Shown here piece after piece: positions 5,635-12,230 of a stretch of 64,000 bases of DNA. Position 1 is the stretch's first letter. Each line of letters opens with the position of its first letter. This stretch comes from a virus: IMG/VR virus record IMGVR_UViG_3300050821_010639, positions 1-64,000 of that record, one strand, 5' to 3'. Both the position numbers and the translations under genes were made by a program. The notes beneath the pieces were generated by a model. The model made no database searches, was not told where the DNA came from, and saw only the letters and a program-made list of their open reading frames with translations.

Positions 5635-5718
5635 AGGAGACGGTGGGATTCGAACCCACGGGGCCGTAACCCGCTGGTTTTCGGGACCAGAGCCTTAATC
5701 CACTCGTGCCACGTCTCC
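5635..5718 (-). tRNA. tRNA-Ser(CGA)
   Basis: Minus-strand class II tRNA. Loop CCCGAAA gives CGA, reading TCG. Acceptor GGAGACG/CGTCTCC is perfect; CCA encoded (5632-5634). Confidence 0.93.
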
Positions 5719-5722
5719 AGAG

Positions 5723-5808
5723 AGGAGCGAGCGGGATTCGAACCCGCGGAGGTGTTACCCCCGCCGCGCTAGCAACGCGGTGCCATAAGCCTCTCGTGCC
5801 ATCGCTCC
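5723..5808 (-). tRNA. tRNA-Ser(GCU)
   Basis: Minus-strand class II tRNA. Loop TTGCTAG gives GCU, reading AGC. Acceptor GGAGCGA/TCGCTCC is perfect. Confidence 0.93.
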
Positions 5809-5812
5809 AGAG

Positions 5813-5893
5813 TGGGCGGGGAGGGAGTCGAACCCTCACGTCCGAGGACACACGGGCCTGAACCGTGCGCGGCTGCCATTACGCCACTCGCCC
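5813..5893 (-). tRNA. tRNA-Leu(CAG)
   Basis: Minus-strand class II tRNA. Loop TTCAGGC gives CAG, reading CTG. Acceptor GGGCGAG/CCCGCCC has one mismatch. Confidence 0.9.
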
Positions 5894-6059
5894 TTGCTCC
5901 CCGGGCTGTTCTCCCTTTGCTGGGCCAGGCCCGGGGGGCTGGCAGGGAGCCAGGTCAGCGCTCTCGCGATGAGCTTCCCGGCCGGTGCACCGGCCAGTCT
6001 GCCTGGAGGTTGTCTGGGGTCCCCTCTTGGGCGCGTCCGCCCGCCAGTTCACCCCATAG

Positions 6060-6131
6060 AGCCGACGACGGGATTCGAACCCGCGACCTTCACCTTGGCA
6101 AGGTGGCGTGCTACCGCTGCACTACGTCGAC
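6060..6131 (-). tRNA. tRNA-Gly(GCC)
   Basis: Minus-strand cloverleaf. Loop TTGCCAA gives GCC, reading GGC. Acceptor GTCGACG/CGTCGGC with one G.U. The 166-base spacer before it holds a GGCCGGTGCACCGGCC palindrome and a D-arm-like hairpin. Confidence 0.92.
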
Positions 6132-6135
6132 ATGG

Positions 6136-6209
6136 AGCCGGCACGCGGGGTCGAACCGCGGGCCTCGCCCTTACCGAGGGCGCGCTCTAACCGCCTGAGC
6201 TATACCGGC
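6136..6209 (-). tRNA. tRNA-Thr(GGU)
   Basis: Minus-strand cloverleaf. Loop TCGGTAA gives GGU, reading ACC. Acceptor GCCGGTA/TGCCGGC; CCA encoded. Confidence 0.93.
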
Positions 6210-6213
6210 ATGG

Positions 6214-6286
6214 TTCCGGGGGCTGGGCTCGAACCAGCGTGCCCCGGCTTCAAGGGCCGGGCGGGATGCCGTCAACCCACCCCGGA
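6214..6286 (-). tRNA. tRNA-Gln(UUG)
   Basis: Minus-strand cloverleaf. Loop CCTTGAA gives UUG, reading CAA. Acceptor TCCGGGG/CCCCGGA is perfect; CCA encoded. Its 5' end abuts or overlaps the 3' end of tRNA-Thr(UGU). Confidence 0.9.
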
Positions 6287-6357
6287 TCGGGCACCGGACT
6301 TGAACCGATCACCCGCTGCTTACAAGGCAGCCGCTCTGCCAGATGAGCTAGCCCGGC
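6286..6357 (-). tRNA. tRNA-Thr(UGU)
   Basis: Minus-strand cloverleaf. Loop CTTGTAA gives UGU, reading ACA. The acceptor GCCGGGC/GCCCGAT pairs at only five or six positions because its last bases are shared with the start of tRNA-Gln. The 3' end would need trimming and CCA addition or repair. Confidence 0.8.
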
Positions 6358-6361
6358 GAAG

Positions 6362-6446
6362 TGTCCGAGGCGGGACTTGAACCCGCAGCGCCCGTAGCGG
6401 GCACCAGCACCTCAAGCTGGCGCGTCTGCCATTTCGCCACACGGAC
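6362..6446 (-). tRNA. tRNA-Leu(GAG)
   Basis: Minus-strand class II tRNA. Loop TTGAGGT gives GAG, reading CTC. Acceptor GTCCGTG/CTCGGAC has one mismatch. Confidence 0.9.
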
Positions 6447-6573
6447 AAGTAGGAAGACCCGGAGACCGGACCCTGACGCGCACCAGGGCGGCTGCCCTCG
6501 CTCCGCCTCCGTCACTGCCCTGCGCGGGACAGCTTCCAGCGGCGAGTCTCCTGGGGATGTCGCACGTTTTCCC

Positions 6574-6647
6574 GAGCCCCGAACCGGCATCGAACCGATG
6601 ACCTCGCCATTACGGGTGGCGCGCTCTGCCATCTGAGCTACCGGGGC
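6574..6647 (-). tRNA. tRNA-Thr(CGU)
   Basis: Minus-strand cloverleaf. Loop CCCGTAA gives CGU, reading ACG. Acceptor GCCCCGG/TCGGGGC. Confidence 0.9.
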
Positions 6648-6680
6648 ATAAGGCCGCCTGCGCAAGCGCTGACAGCCACG

Positions 6681-6756
6681 CTGCGGTACCTGGGATCGAA
6701 CCAGGGTGACTCCGGGTTCAGGGCCCGGCGAGTTTGCCAGCGTCCTCCATACCGCA
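6681..6756 (-). tRNA. tRNA-Gln(CUG)
   Basis: Minus-strand cloverleaf. Loop CCCTGAA gives CUG, reading CAG. Acceptor TGCGGTA/TACCGCA is perfect; discriminator G. Confidence 0.92.
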
Positions 6757-6853
6757 TCGTTGCCGGGGCTCTTTGCTGGCCCCGGATTAACGGACCTGTT
6801 CCTCCCGCAGAGGGGACCGGGCAAGGATTCGCAGGACGGCCTTGCCAGCCGCG

Positions 6854-6930
6854 TAGGCGAGGCGGGACTCGAACCCGCAGGAAGGCACGGATTTTGAGGC
6901 CGCCGCATATACCGGTTCTGCTACTCGCCC
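6854..6930 (-). tRNA. tRNA-Leu(CAA)
   Basis: Minus-strand tRNA. Loop CTCAAAA gives CAA, reading TTG. Acceptor GGGCGAG/CTCGCCT with a G.U end pair. The variable arm is short for leucine and the anticodon stem has a mismatch next to the loop, so it may be degenerate. Confidence 0.72.
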
Positions 6931-7012
6931 AAGAAGAGGAGGCGGGCCCGCTGACAGCAGGAGACCTGTACGTCGTTGTCAGCCACGGGCGCGGTCTCCG
7001 GACCGCCTCCAG

Positions 7013-7085
7013 TACGCCGCCCGGGACTCGAACCCGGAACCCCCTGATTAAGAGTCAGGTGCAGTGACCATTGTGCTAGCGACGC
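7013..7085 (-). tRNA. tRNA-Lys(CUU)
   Basis: Minus-strand cloverleaf. Loop CTCTTAA gives CUU, reading AAG. Acceptor GCGTCGC/GCGGCGT with two G.U pairs. Confidence 0.9.
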
Positions 7086-7187
7086 ATAACCAGGCTCGCG
7101 GGCTCAGTGTCAGCTGTCCCGCCCCGCCTGGCCGCGGTCTGACAACCGCTTGCGCGACCCGCGGATTAGCGGTCCGCGTCCGCACCG

Positions 7188-7259
7188 AGGGGATGACGGG
7201 AATCGAACCCGCATCTGCTGATTGGAAGTCAGTCATCCTTGCCGTTGGACGACATCCCC
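7188..7259 (-). tRNA. tRNA-Gly(UCC)
   Basis: Minus-strand cloverleaf. Loop CTTCCAA gives UCC, reading GGA. Acceptor GGGGATG/CATCCCC is perfect. Confidence 0.92.
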
Positions 7260-7360
7260 ATGTCCCGAGGCCCCGCCGGTCCAGAGCAAGGTACGACCCG
7301 CTTGCAGCAGGTCTCCCAGGGTGCCGGCGACGTTATGAGGTGCCTCGGGCGGCGCGAAGT

Positions 7361-7382
7361 CCGGCCCATTGCAATGGGCCGG
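7361..7382. repeat. 22-bp perfect palindrome in tRNA spacer
   Basis: CCGGCCCATTG (7361-7371) and its exact reverse complement CAATGGGCCGG (7372-7382) abut with no loop. It lies in the 207-base gene-free spacer 7260-7466, next to a CCCGGAG/CTCCGGG hairpin. It has no T-tract. Confidence 0.6.
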
Positions 7383-7466
7383 CTTACCCGGAGGAGCGCT
7401 ACTCTCCGGGCCGTATCCCCCCGGGTAGCCTATGGCTGGGCAGCCGGGCGGGGCGTCGTGCCGTGG

Positions 7467-7539
7467 TGGCTGCGGAGGCGATCGAATCCTCGACCTGTCC
7501 CTTTTCAGGGGACCGCTCTCCCAACTGAGCTACACAGCC
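7467..7539 (-). tRNA. tRNA-Phe(GAA)
   Basis: Minus-strand cloverleaf. Loop CTGAAAA gives GAA, reading TTC. Acceptor GGCTGTG/CGCAGCC with a G.U; CCA encoded. Confidence 0.92.
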
Positions 7540-7550
7540 ATGAACTTACG

Positions 7551-7622
7551 TCGGGACACAGGGACTCGGACCCCGTCTGCCTGCTCCCAAAACAGGCGCG
7601 CTAACCCTTACGCGATATCCCG
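7551..7622 (-). tRNA. tRNA-Pro(UGG)
   Basis: Minus-strand cloverleaf. Loop TTTGGGA gives UGG, reading CCA. Acceptor CGGGATA/TGTCCCG has the C1-G72 pair typical of bacterial proline tRNAs. The T-loop is TCCGAGT. Confidence 0.9.
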
Positions 7623-7705
7623 TTGTTTCCGCAGGTGTCTTAACCAGGCCTAGACGATCCCGCCCCAACCGGGACAGGGGCGGGACTTGAACCCGCTTCT
7701 CCTGC
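7623..7705 (-). tRNA. Permuted tRNA-like unit between two tRNA-Pro genes
   Basis: The 83 bases between the CCA end of tRNA-Pro(CGG) and the first base of tRNA-Pro(UGG) contain a 3' half followed by a 5' half. Order on the minus strand: GCAGG, AGAA, T-arm GCGGG-TTCAAGT-CCCGC, acceptor strand CCTGTCC, short loop, GGGCGGG, D-arm GTCT...AGAC, A, CCTGC, then GGAAACAA. Anticodon-stem halves CCTGC/GCAGG and acceptor halves (7 bp, two G.U) both pair. The loop formed by joining the ends would lack U33. Either a permuted tRNA or fused remnants of two tRNAs. Confidence 0.5.
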
Positions 7706-7708
7706 TGG

Positions 7709-7784
7709 TCGGGGTGGTGAGATTCGAACTCACGACCTCTGCGTCCCGAACGCAGCGCGCTCGACCAAGCTGCGCTACACCCCG
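7709..7784 (-). tRNA. tRNA-Pro(CGG)
   Basis: Minus-strand cloverleaf. Loop TTCGGGA gives CGG, reading CCG. Acceptor CGGGGTG/CACCCCG is perfect with C1-G72; CCA encoded (7706-7708). Confidence 0.93.
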
Positions 7785-7858
7785 AAACCCGGCGCTCTTC
7801 CGTTGAGCTACCTGGCCCACGAGTGGACCCGGCAGGAGTCGAACCTGATCTACCGGTG
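7785..7858 (-). tRNA. Permuted tRNA-like unit between tRNA-Ala(CGC) and tRNA-Pro(CGG)
   Basis: Exactly 74 bases with no spacer to either neighbour. Minus-strand order: CACCGG, TAGA, T-arm TCAGG-TTCGACT-CCTGC, acceptor strand CGGGTCC, ACTCGT region, GGGCCAGG, TA, D-arm GCTC-AACGGAA-GAGC, G, CCGGG, TTT. CCGGGTCC and GGGCCAGG form an 8-bp hairpin with one mismatch and the anticodon-stem halves CCGG/CCGG pair. Register at the acceptor is not perfect, and its 5' half also pairs 6 of 7 with the next unit's 3' half, so a decayed tRNA is possible. Confidence 0.45.
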
Positions 7859-7932
7859 TGGAGAAGATCGGATTTGAACCGACGACACCCCGGTTGCGGG
7901 CCGGGTGCTCTTCCGGGCTGAGCTACATCCCC
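7859..7932 (-). tRNA. tRNA-Ala(CGC)
   Basis: Minus-strand cloverleaf. Loop CCCGCAA gives CGC, reading GCG. Acceptor GGGGATG/CTTCTCC has one mismatch and lacks the usual G3-U70 alanine pair in strict form (G3.U70 is present as G-T). Confidence 0.87.
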
Positions 7933-8017
7933 ATGTTCAGGAAAGGTGTCCTGCCGTTAAACGAGCCGGGCGGATAAGCCCGGCCTCCCGAGTCGAACGG
8001 GAGACCCATTTCCTGCG
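7933..8017 (-). tRNA. Permuted tRNA-like unit between two tRNA-Ala genes
   Basis: 85 bases filling the gap between tRNA-Ala(GGC) and tRNA-Ala(CGC). Minus-strand order: CGCAGGAAATGGGTC, T-arm TCCCG-TTCGACT-CGGGA, acceptor strand GCCGGGC, loop TTATCC, acceptor strand GCCCGGC, TC, D-arm GTTT-AACGGCA-GGAC, then CCTTTCCTGAACAT. The acceptor hairpin is a perfect 7 bp. The flanks TTTCCTG and CAGGAAA also pair over 7 bp, extending the anticodon stem. T-loop and D-arm look intact. Confidence 0.5.
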
Positions 8018-8090
8018 TGGAGCCTGCGGGACTTGAACCCGCGACCTTTTGCATGCCATGCAAACGCGCTTCCAGCTGCGCCAAGGCCCC
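8018..8090 (-). tRNA. tRNA-Ala(GGC)
   Basis: Minus-strand cloverleaf. Loop ATGGCAT gives GGC, reading GCC. Acceptor GGGGCCT/AGGCTCC with the G3.U70 pair that specifies alanine. No CCA. Confidence 0.92.
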
Positions 8091-8391
8091 GTGGAGGCCG
8101 GCCCCTTGCCCGGTGTGAACAGGCGGAAGGCCGGCCATCGCCCCCGTGGCCCTGGCAGAAGCACTCCGCACCAGGGCGTCAGGGAGTCTAGCTGGCACAG
8201 TGCCCGGTACAGGAACGTCTTGCGACGCCCCCAGCCTTTAACGGCTGCTGCTCCCCGGGAGTAGCTGCATTGTCTTTCACCGTGCCGAAAACTCGCGGCG
8301 GGTTGGCGCCCGCCGCACGATGCTCACGCTGTGGAGTTCTCAAGATTCATTGACTTGCGCCGCCGTTGGCTTTCGCCGCGGGCGGCGGTCG
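8091..8391. other. Gene-free, hairpin-rich spacer before tRNA-Trp
   Basis: No convincing gene on either strand. It holds several inverted repeats: GGCCGGCC copies near 8097 and 8139, a perfect GCGGCGGG/CCCGCCGC hairpin near 8293-8314, and a GCCGCCG/CGGCGGC hairpin near 8360-8388. A stem CAGCC/GGCTG around TTTAAC (near 8232) looks like an anticodon arm but has no T-arm partner. Confidence 0.45.
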
Positions 8392-8466
8392 CAGGGGAGG
8401 AGGGATTCGAACCCGCGCTGGCGTGGTTTTGGAGACCACCGCTCTGACCTTCTGAGCTACACCCCT
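8392..8466 (-). tRNA. tRNA-Trp(CCA)
   Basis: Minus-strand cloverleaf. Loop CTCCAAA gives CCA, reading TGG. Acceptor AGGGGTG/CTCCCCT; discriminator G as usual for tryptophan. It is the first tRNA of the cluster in transcription order, just after a terminator. Confidence 0.93.
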
Positions 8467-8484
8467 ATGTTCAGTTGTCTCACT

Positions 8485-8518
8485 GAAAAACCGCCCTGCC
8501 GAGAGTCTCGGGGGCGGT
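8485..8518 (-). terminator. Rho-independent terminator before the tRNA cluster
   Basis: On the minus strand ACCGCCC (8512-8518) pairs with GGGCGGT (8490-8496), followed by a run of five to six T. It would stop or attenuate transcription from the promoter at 8724-8753 before tRNA-Trp. Confidence 0.65.
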
Positions 8519-8538
8519 CTGCTGGTGCAGGTTGGCCG

Positions 8539-8655
8539 CTACACAACGACCGCCTTGTTCGTCGGGATGCAGTTGTCTTCGGGCAGCGTGGCGGCTGCGG
8601 GGGCGTGGAAGTACCACCCTCGGAGCTGCTGCTTGCTCGGTGACCTTGACATCAT
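8539..8655 (-). CDS. 38-aa small protein between promoter and terminator
   Basis: Short frame starting MMSRSPSKQQLRGWYFHAP and ending PTNKAVVV. A GTGAGGACC stretch precedes the ATG. It is the only sensible frame between the operator-promoter at 8724-8753 and the terminator at 8485-8518, so it may be an expressed small protein or a leader peptide of an attenuator. No family recognised; a 3-base later ATG is an equal start. Confidence 0.4.
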   Translation of the reverse strand: MMSRSPSKQQLRGWYFHAPAAATLPEDNCIPTNKAVVV

Positions 8656-8723
8656 GGTCCTCACGGTAGCGGAGCGGGCCTTCCCGCGCCAGTTCTTTGC
8701 GCCCCCGGAGGGGCCATGTCTCC

Positions 8724-8753
8724 AAGGTACTACCCTGCTTGACTGGTGTCAAG
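8724..8753 (-). promoter_or_regulatory. Operator-promoter driving the tRNA region
   Basis: Perfect operator CTTGACTGGTGTCAAG at 8738-8753. On the minus strand it supplies -35 TTGACA (8747-8752), followed after 17 bases by -10 TACCTT (8724-8729). It overlaps the stop codon of the gene ending at 8749. Confidence 0.65.
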
Positions 8754-9030
8754 CTAAATCCAGGGGGATTTCTGGCTGGGTAAAGAAGCTGGTCACAGCC
8801 CCGCTGGCCACCCCGCTACGGTCGGCGTCCACCGCCCGGCGCACGGCCGGGTGCATGGACGCGCGGATCTCGACCGGGCTCAGCCGCACCAGCCTGGCGG
8901 CCACCATCGCGTCGGCCAGGCGCTCGGGGAAGGTCCCGGCGCGCGCAGCCAGGTGACCCATGTCCTCCTGGAGGTCTTCCTCGGTGAGGCTGGCCGCGTA
9001 CTCAACCAGGACCTCGAACGGGACGCTCAC
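8749..9030 (-). CDS. 93-aa helical protein downstream of terL
   Basis: Small helical protein: VSVPFEVLVEYAASL, then two helices rich in Ala, Glu and Arg, ending FFTQPEIPLDLA. Start GTG at 9030 is chosen because a GGAG box lies seven bases upstream. Unknown function; position after terL and before the tRNA promoter suggests the end of the morphogenesis operon. Its stop lies inside the operator at 8738-8753. Confidence 0.5.
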   Translation of the reverse strand: MSVPFEVLVEYAASLTEEDLQEDMGHLAARAGTFPERLADAMVAARLVRLSPVEIRASMHPAVRRAVDADRSGVASGAVTSFFTQPEIPLDLA

Positions 9031-9143
9031 CGTTTTTCTCCGTACAGTCTCGTTCGGAATCGTTCGCGAGGGCGACAGCACGCCGCCGACACGGCACACT
9101 GGAAGTGCCTCGTCTGGAGCACGGATGGGCGGACGGTAATGCG

Positions 9144-9174
9144 GAGGGGCCGGGATGCAGCCTGGCCCCTCTTT
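9144..9174. terminator. Hairpin just after terL, T-tract on plus strand
   Basis: GAGGGGCC (9144-9151) and GGCCCCTC (9164-9171) form an 8-bp hairpin. TTT follows on the plus strand only. It sits directly at the terL stop, so it may end terL mRNA by structure or block antisense transcription. Confidence 0.45.
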
Positions 9175-11140
9175 ACTGTGTGTAGTCCCCGCTCATCGTG
9201 CCCCAGTCGTCCAGGTAGCTGCTGCCGTACTCCATGCCGGGGCGGTCGGGGGGCATGAACTGGTCGGGGCCGAGCGCCGACATGCCGGCCGGCATCCCCG
9301 CCGGAAGGGGAATCTCGGCGGCCGGGCCGTAGAACGAGATCTGGCCGGGGTAGGCCCGCTTGCCGGCCGGGTCCTCCATGCCGCCGATGCTCAGCGCGCC
9401 GACCACCGCGCCGGCGAGGCTGTCGGCCTCGTCCTTGGAGGAGTCTCCCAGGTGGTCGATCTTCCCGTTGGGCAAACGGGACAGGCCGAGCAGCTCGATG
9501 ACGGTCAGCTCGCGGGCGGGCATCTCCAGGCGGCCCTCGTACATGACGTCGCGCAGCGTCCTCCAGCCCTCCTCAGAGACATCTGTAGAAAACCTGTCCG
9601 TCTCAATGCCGTGGCTTTCGAGTATTTGCATACTATCTTTCGATTGCCATTGATCAAATGAGAAGAACGTCACCGGGAAGCCCATCCGGCGCAGCTCCAG
9701 GCACAGCATGCGCGCCCAGCGGATCTGGATCTCCATCGGGGGCCGCGCGCCGGCGTCAGCCTCGTAGCTGATGGTGAAGTCGACCTTGACGACCGGGCGG
9801 CGCTCCTGCACCTTGATCTCCAGGCCGTCCTCGTCGTTGCCGGTCAGCGCGTGGTCCTGCCAGCGCTTGACGTGCGCCATGGTAATGCCGGCGCGGTCGC
9901 CGGTAGCCGCCAGGTCGGCGTGCATGGCGTAGAGCGCGCCCTTGACCGGGTAGCACTCGGGGCTGAAGGTGTAGACCGGCTTCCAGGACGCGCCCTCGCG
10001 GATGTAGCTCACCGCCAGGGGCGGCTGGGCGTACTCGGTCAGGCACTCGCGGATGGCTTCCTCGTTGGCGAAGTACGGGTTGATCGCCCGGCGGGGCTTG
10101 CACTCGTACTTGGCCTCGGCCAGCGCCGGGTCCTTCTCGTAGTCCTCGGCGAACGCCTCCTTACCGGAGATGCGCGGGTTGGCCTCCCAGGTGGCCAGCG
10201 GGCCGGACACGTAGTACCGGCTCTTCTCGCCGCGTGCCTCGTTGTCCGCCTTGCCCCTGGCGACCAGCTGCTGGATGGTGCTGCCCAGGTAGCGCGGGTA
10301 GGAGATGTGGACGTTCTTAAAGCACTCGGGGAACCGGGTGGTGGCCGAGGTCCGGATCATGTCGAGGATGGCCTCGGCGCTGCTGCTCGACTCACGCTGC
10401 TTGGCGGAGGAGTTACGGGCCAGCTCGGCCGCGGACCGGAACGCGTCGATCTCGTCGGCGATGCCGAGGATGAGGTTGAGGCCCTCCTGGCTGTCGGCGT
10501 CGGAGTGACCGGAGACGGCCTCGATGTTGTGCTCGAACCGGATGGTGTCCAGCAGGGTGACAGTGCGCTCCCCGCGGGCGCTGCGCTGCTGACGGGCGGA
10601 GGCGTCCAGGATGTCGATGCCGGCGTTGCGCTGGAACCAGCAGCCCGACCGCTGCACGGCGCGGCGCATCGGGGCGAAGAACGCGCGCTGGGCTTGCTTC
10701 GACGATGATGCGACATTCAGGACGTGGATCGAGTCCTGTTCGGGCATCTGGTAGTAATCCTGCGGGGACTTCAGGCACAGCAACAGGTAGCAGACCCGCA
10801 TGGCGATCATCCGGCAGGTGTGGTCCTTGCCCCCGCCCTTGCCCCACTCCAGCTCCAGGAAGTTGACCATGCGGCACGGCGCCGACCAGTAGTCGCGCAC
10901 CTTCTTGTCCGCGCTGGCCGCCAGCAGCTCGTAGGTCGGCAGGTAGAAGACACGCTCGGCGTGCCGCACCGCCTCGTACTGCACGTCTGACAGCGGCGGG
11001 TTGGCCAGGTAGGCCCGGTCCCGCACGAACACGTCAAGCGGGACCGGCTCCTCCTCGAAGATGCCAGTCCCGCTCGCCGACGTCCCCGTGCCGCCGGACC
11101 GCCCAAGCAGGGCCGCGGCGGCTGCGCCAGCAGTGGCCAC
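9173..11140 (-). CDS. terL: Terminase large subunit (DNA packaging ATPase-nuclease)
   Basis: 655-aa packaging motor. Seen: a Walker A-type loop near residue 100 (EWGKGGGKDH), a Walker B with catalytic acid near 230 (LILGIADEIDAF), and a C-terminal RNase H-like nuclease region with MHADLAATGD near 380, a mid acid, and SSKDEADSLAGAVVGAL near 590, the usual third acidic cluster of TerL. Family knowledge: it cuts concatemeric phage DNA and pumps it into the prohead. Start GTG at 11140 lies three bases after the upstream stop. The extreme C-terminus is proline-, glycine- and methionine-rich. No small subunit is obvious nearby. Confidence 0.88.
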   Translation of the reverse strand: MATAGAAAAALLGRSGGTGTSASGTGIFEEEPVPLDVFVRDRAYLANPPLSDVQYEAVRHAERVFYLPTYELLAASADKKVRDYWSAPCRMVNFLELEWGKGGGKDHTCRMIAMRVCYLLLCLKSPQDYYQMPEQDSIHVLNVASSSKQAQRAFFAPMRRAVQRSGCWFQRNAGIDILDASARQQRSARGERTVTLLDTIRFEHNIEAVSGHSDADSQEGLNLILGIADEIDAFRSAAELARNSSAKQRESSSSAEAILDMIRTSATTRFPECFKNVHISYPRYLGSTIQQLVARGKADNEARGEKSRYYVSGPLATWEANPRISGKEAFAEDYEKDPALAEAKYECKPRRAINPYFANEEAIRECLTEYAQPPLAVSYIREGASWKPVYTFSPECYPVKGALYAMHADLAATGDRAGITMAHVKRWQDHALTGNDEDGLEIKVQERRPVVKVDFTISYEADAGARPPMEIQIRWARMLCLELRRMGFPVTFFSFDQWQSKDSMQILESHGIETDRFSTDVSEEGWRTLRDVMYEGRLEMPARELTVIELLGLSRLPNGKIDHLGDSSKDEADSLAGAVVGALSIGGMEDPAGKRAYPGQISFYGPAAEIPLPAGMPAGMSALGPDQFMPPDRPGMEYGSSYLDDWGTMSGDYTQ

Positions 11141-11143
11141 CCG

Positions 11144-11311
11144 CTACCAGCGCCGCCCGTCCGGCGCCCAGACCCGGAACGCGGCCCAGGCGGCGAGGAA
11201 GACCAGGCCGACGAAGCCGATGGACAGCAGGTGGCTGACCGAGATGGTCTTGTCCACCCAGCCGAGGATGGCGGCGATGAGGAAGATGACTCCCGCGATG
11301 ACTGCGAACAT
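11144..11311 (-). CDS. 55-aa two-helix membrane protein
   Basis: Two hydrophobic helices, residues 1-18 (MFAVIAGVIFLIAAILGW) and about 28-46 (LSIGFVGLVFLAAWAAF), joined by DKTISVSH, with a charged end APDGRRW. It sits between the DUF6582-like gene and terL with only a few bases on each side. Small membrane proteins next to terminase genes are often part of morphogenesis or lysis cassettes, but nothing here proves either. Confidence 0.65.
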   Translation of the reverse strand: MFAVIAGVIFLIAAILGWVDKTISVSHLLSIGFVGLVFLAAWAAFRVWAPDGRRW

Positions 11312-11313
11312 GA

Positions 11314-12108
11314 CTACCAGTCCCTCCTGGGCTCGGAGCCCGGCCGGTGCAGCGGGCCGCCGCTGTGGCTGTTGTCGCCGAAGTGCTGGTGGTCGTGCTC
11401 GTGCGTGGCGCCGACCGCGTGCGCGTGGCTGTGGGTGCCGGTCATCGGCGCGTGGTGCATCGCCACCCCGCCAGCCGCCTGCTTGGCCAGGGCCACCATC
11501 GACGCGGCTGCCTTCTCGTGCCCCTCGTCGGTCCCGCCGAAGCCGGGCAGCGACTTGACGTCCACGCCCAGTTCGCGGGCCCGCTTGCGGATCAGGGCCT
11601 TGGCCGCGCCGGCGTCACCGTGCCCGGAGGCGGCCAGCACCGCAGCCGAGTGCAGGTGCTTCTTGTCCTCGATCGGGTAGCTGCCGTCAGCCAGCGCGTG
11701 CCCCTTGCCGGCGGCCTTTTTGCGCCCCTCGGCGGTCTCGCTCTCCGGAGTCAGGGTGACCAGGGCGATGTCCTGCCCCGGGCGCCCGGCCAGGATGACC
11801 GCGATCGACTCCGCCAGCTGCGTGGCCTTGATGTTCTTGTCGCTTTTCGCGCACATCGCGGCAGCGCGCTTGGGCGGGACGTTCCGCTTCACCATCGCCT
11901 TGTAGGTGGCGTGGCCCGTGTGCTCACCGCCGTCGCCCCCGTCATCGTCGCCGGAGCCGCCGCCCTTGGACTTGCCGTCCTCGTCATCGGCGGCGAGCAG
12001 CAGGGCCAGTTCCCCGGAGGCGACCTGGACGGCGAGCAGCAGCCCGGCGTCCAGGTCCGGGGCCGACGGGACGGCCCCGGACAGTTCAAGGATCTTCTCC
12101 AGCGACAC
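11314..12108 (-). CDS. Structural-type protein with DUF6582-like segment
   Basis: 264 aa. An acidic Gly/Asp linker (about residues 45-65) is followed by YKAMVKRNVPPKRAAAMC and the segment HALADGSYPIEDKKHLHSAAV...KALIRKRARELGV, which matches the DUF6582-type repeat seen in many actinophage capsid or head-maturation proteins. The C-terminus is very rich in histidine (THSHAHAVGATHEHDHQHF), a possible metal-binding tail. Start GTG at 12108 has a GGAGG box five bases upstream. Likely virion or head-assembly protein; exact role unknown. Confidence 0.55.
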   Translation of the reverse strand: MSLEKILELSGAVPSAPDLDAGLLLAVQVASGELALLLAADDEDGKSKGGGSGDDDGGDGGEHTGHATYKAMVKRNVPPKRAAAMCAKSDKNIKATQLAESIAVILAGRPGQDIALVTLTPESETAEGRKKAAGKGHALADGSYPIEDKKHLHSAAVLAASGHGDAGAAKALIRKRARELGVDVKSLPGFGGTDEGHEKAAASMVALAKQAAGGVAMHHAPMTGTHSHAHAVGATHEHDHQHFGDNSHSGGPLHRPGSEPRRDW

Positions 12109-12230
12109 CGTGCCTCCCGGGAGCAAGCGGATTCCGCCCGGGTAATCGGACTGCCGCTAAACTGAGCGACGGCTGACTCGGCAGCCTGTCCCGGCCTGGC
12201 CGGGCAAGTGCGGCTCAGCCCACCCGGGGC

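Noticed and set aside
5950-6015. Another permuted tRNA: D-arm-like GCTC-ATCGCGA-GAGC next to a TGCA-closed GGCCGG hairpin.
   Set aside because: There is no TTCRA-type T-loop and no matching anticodon stem.
7623-7858. tRNA-Pro(CGG) inserted inside the anticodon loop of another conventional tRNA whose halves flank it.
   Set aside because: Acceptor halves across the insertion pair 6 of 7, but the anticodon-stem halves pair poorly (3 of 5), and the permuted reading pairs better for the two other units. Kept only as an alternative for one unit.
8184-8270. tRNA-like anticodon arm CAGCC/GGCTG in the spacer before tRNA-Ala.
   Set aside because: No T-arm or acceptor stem can be formed around it.
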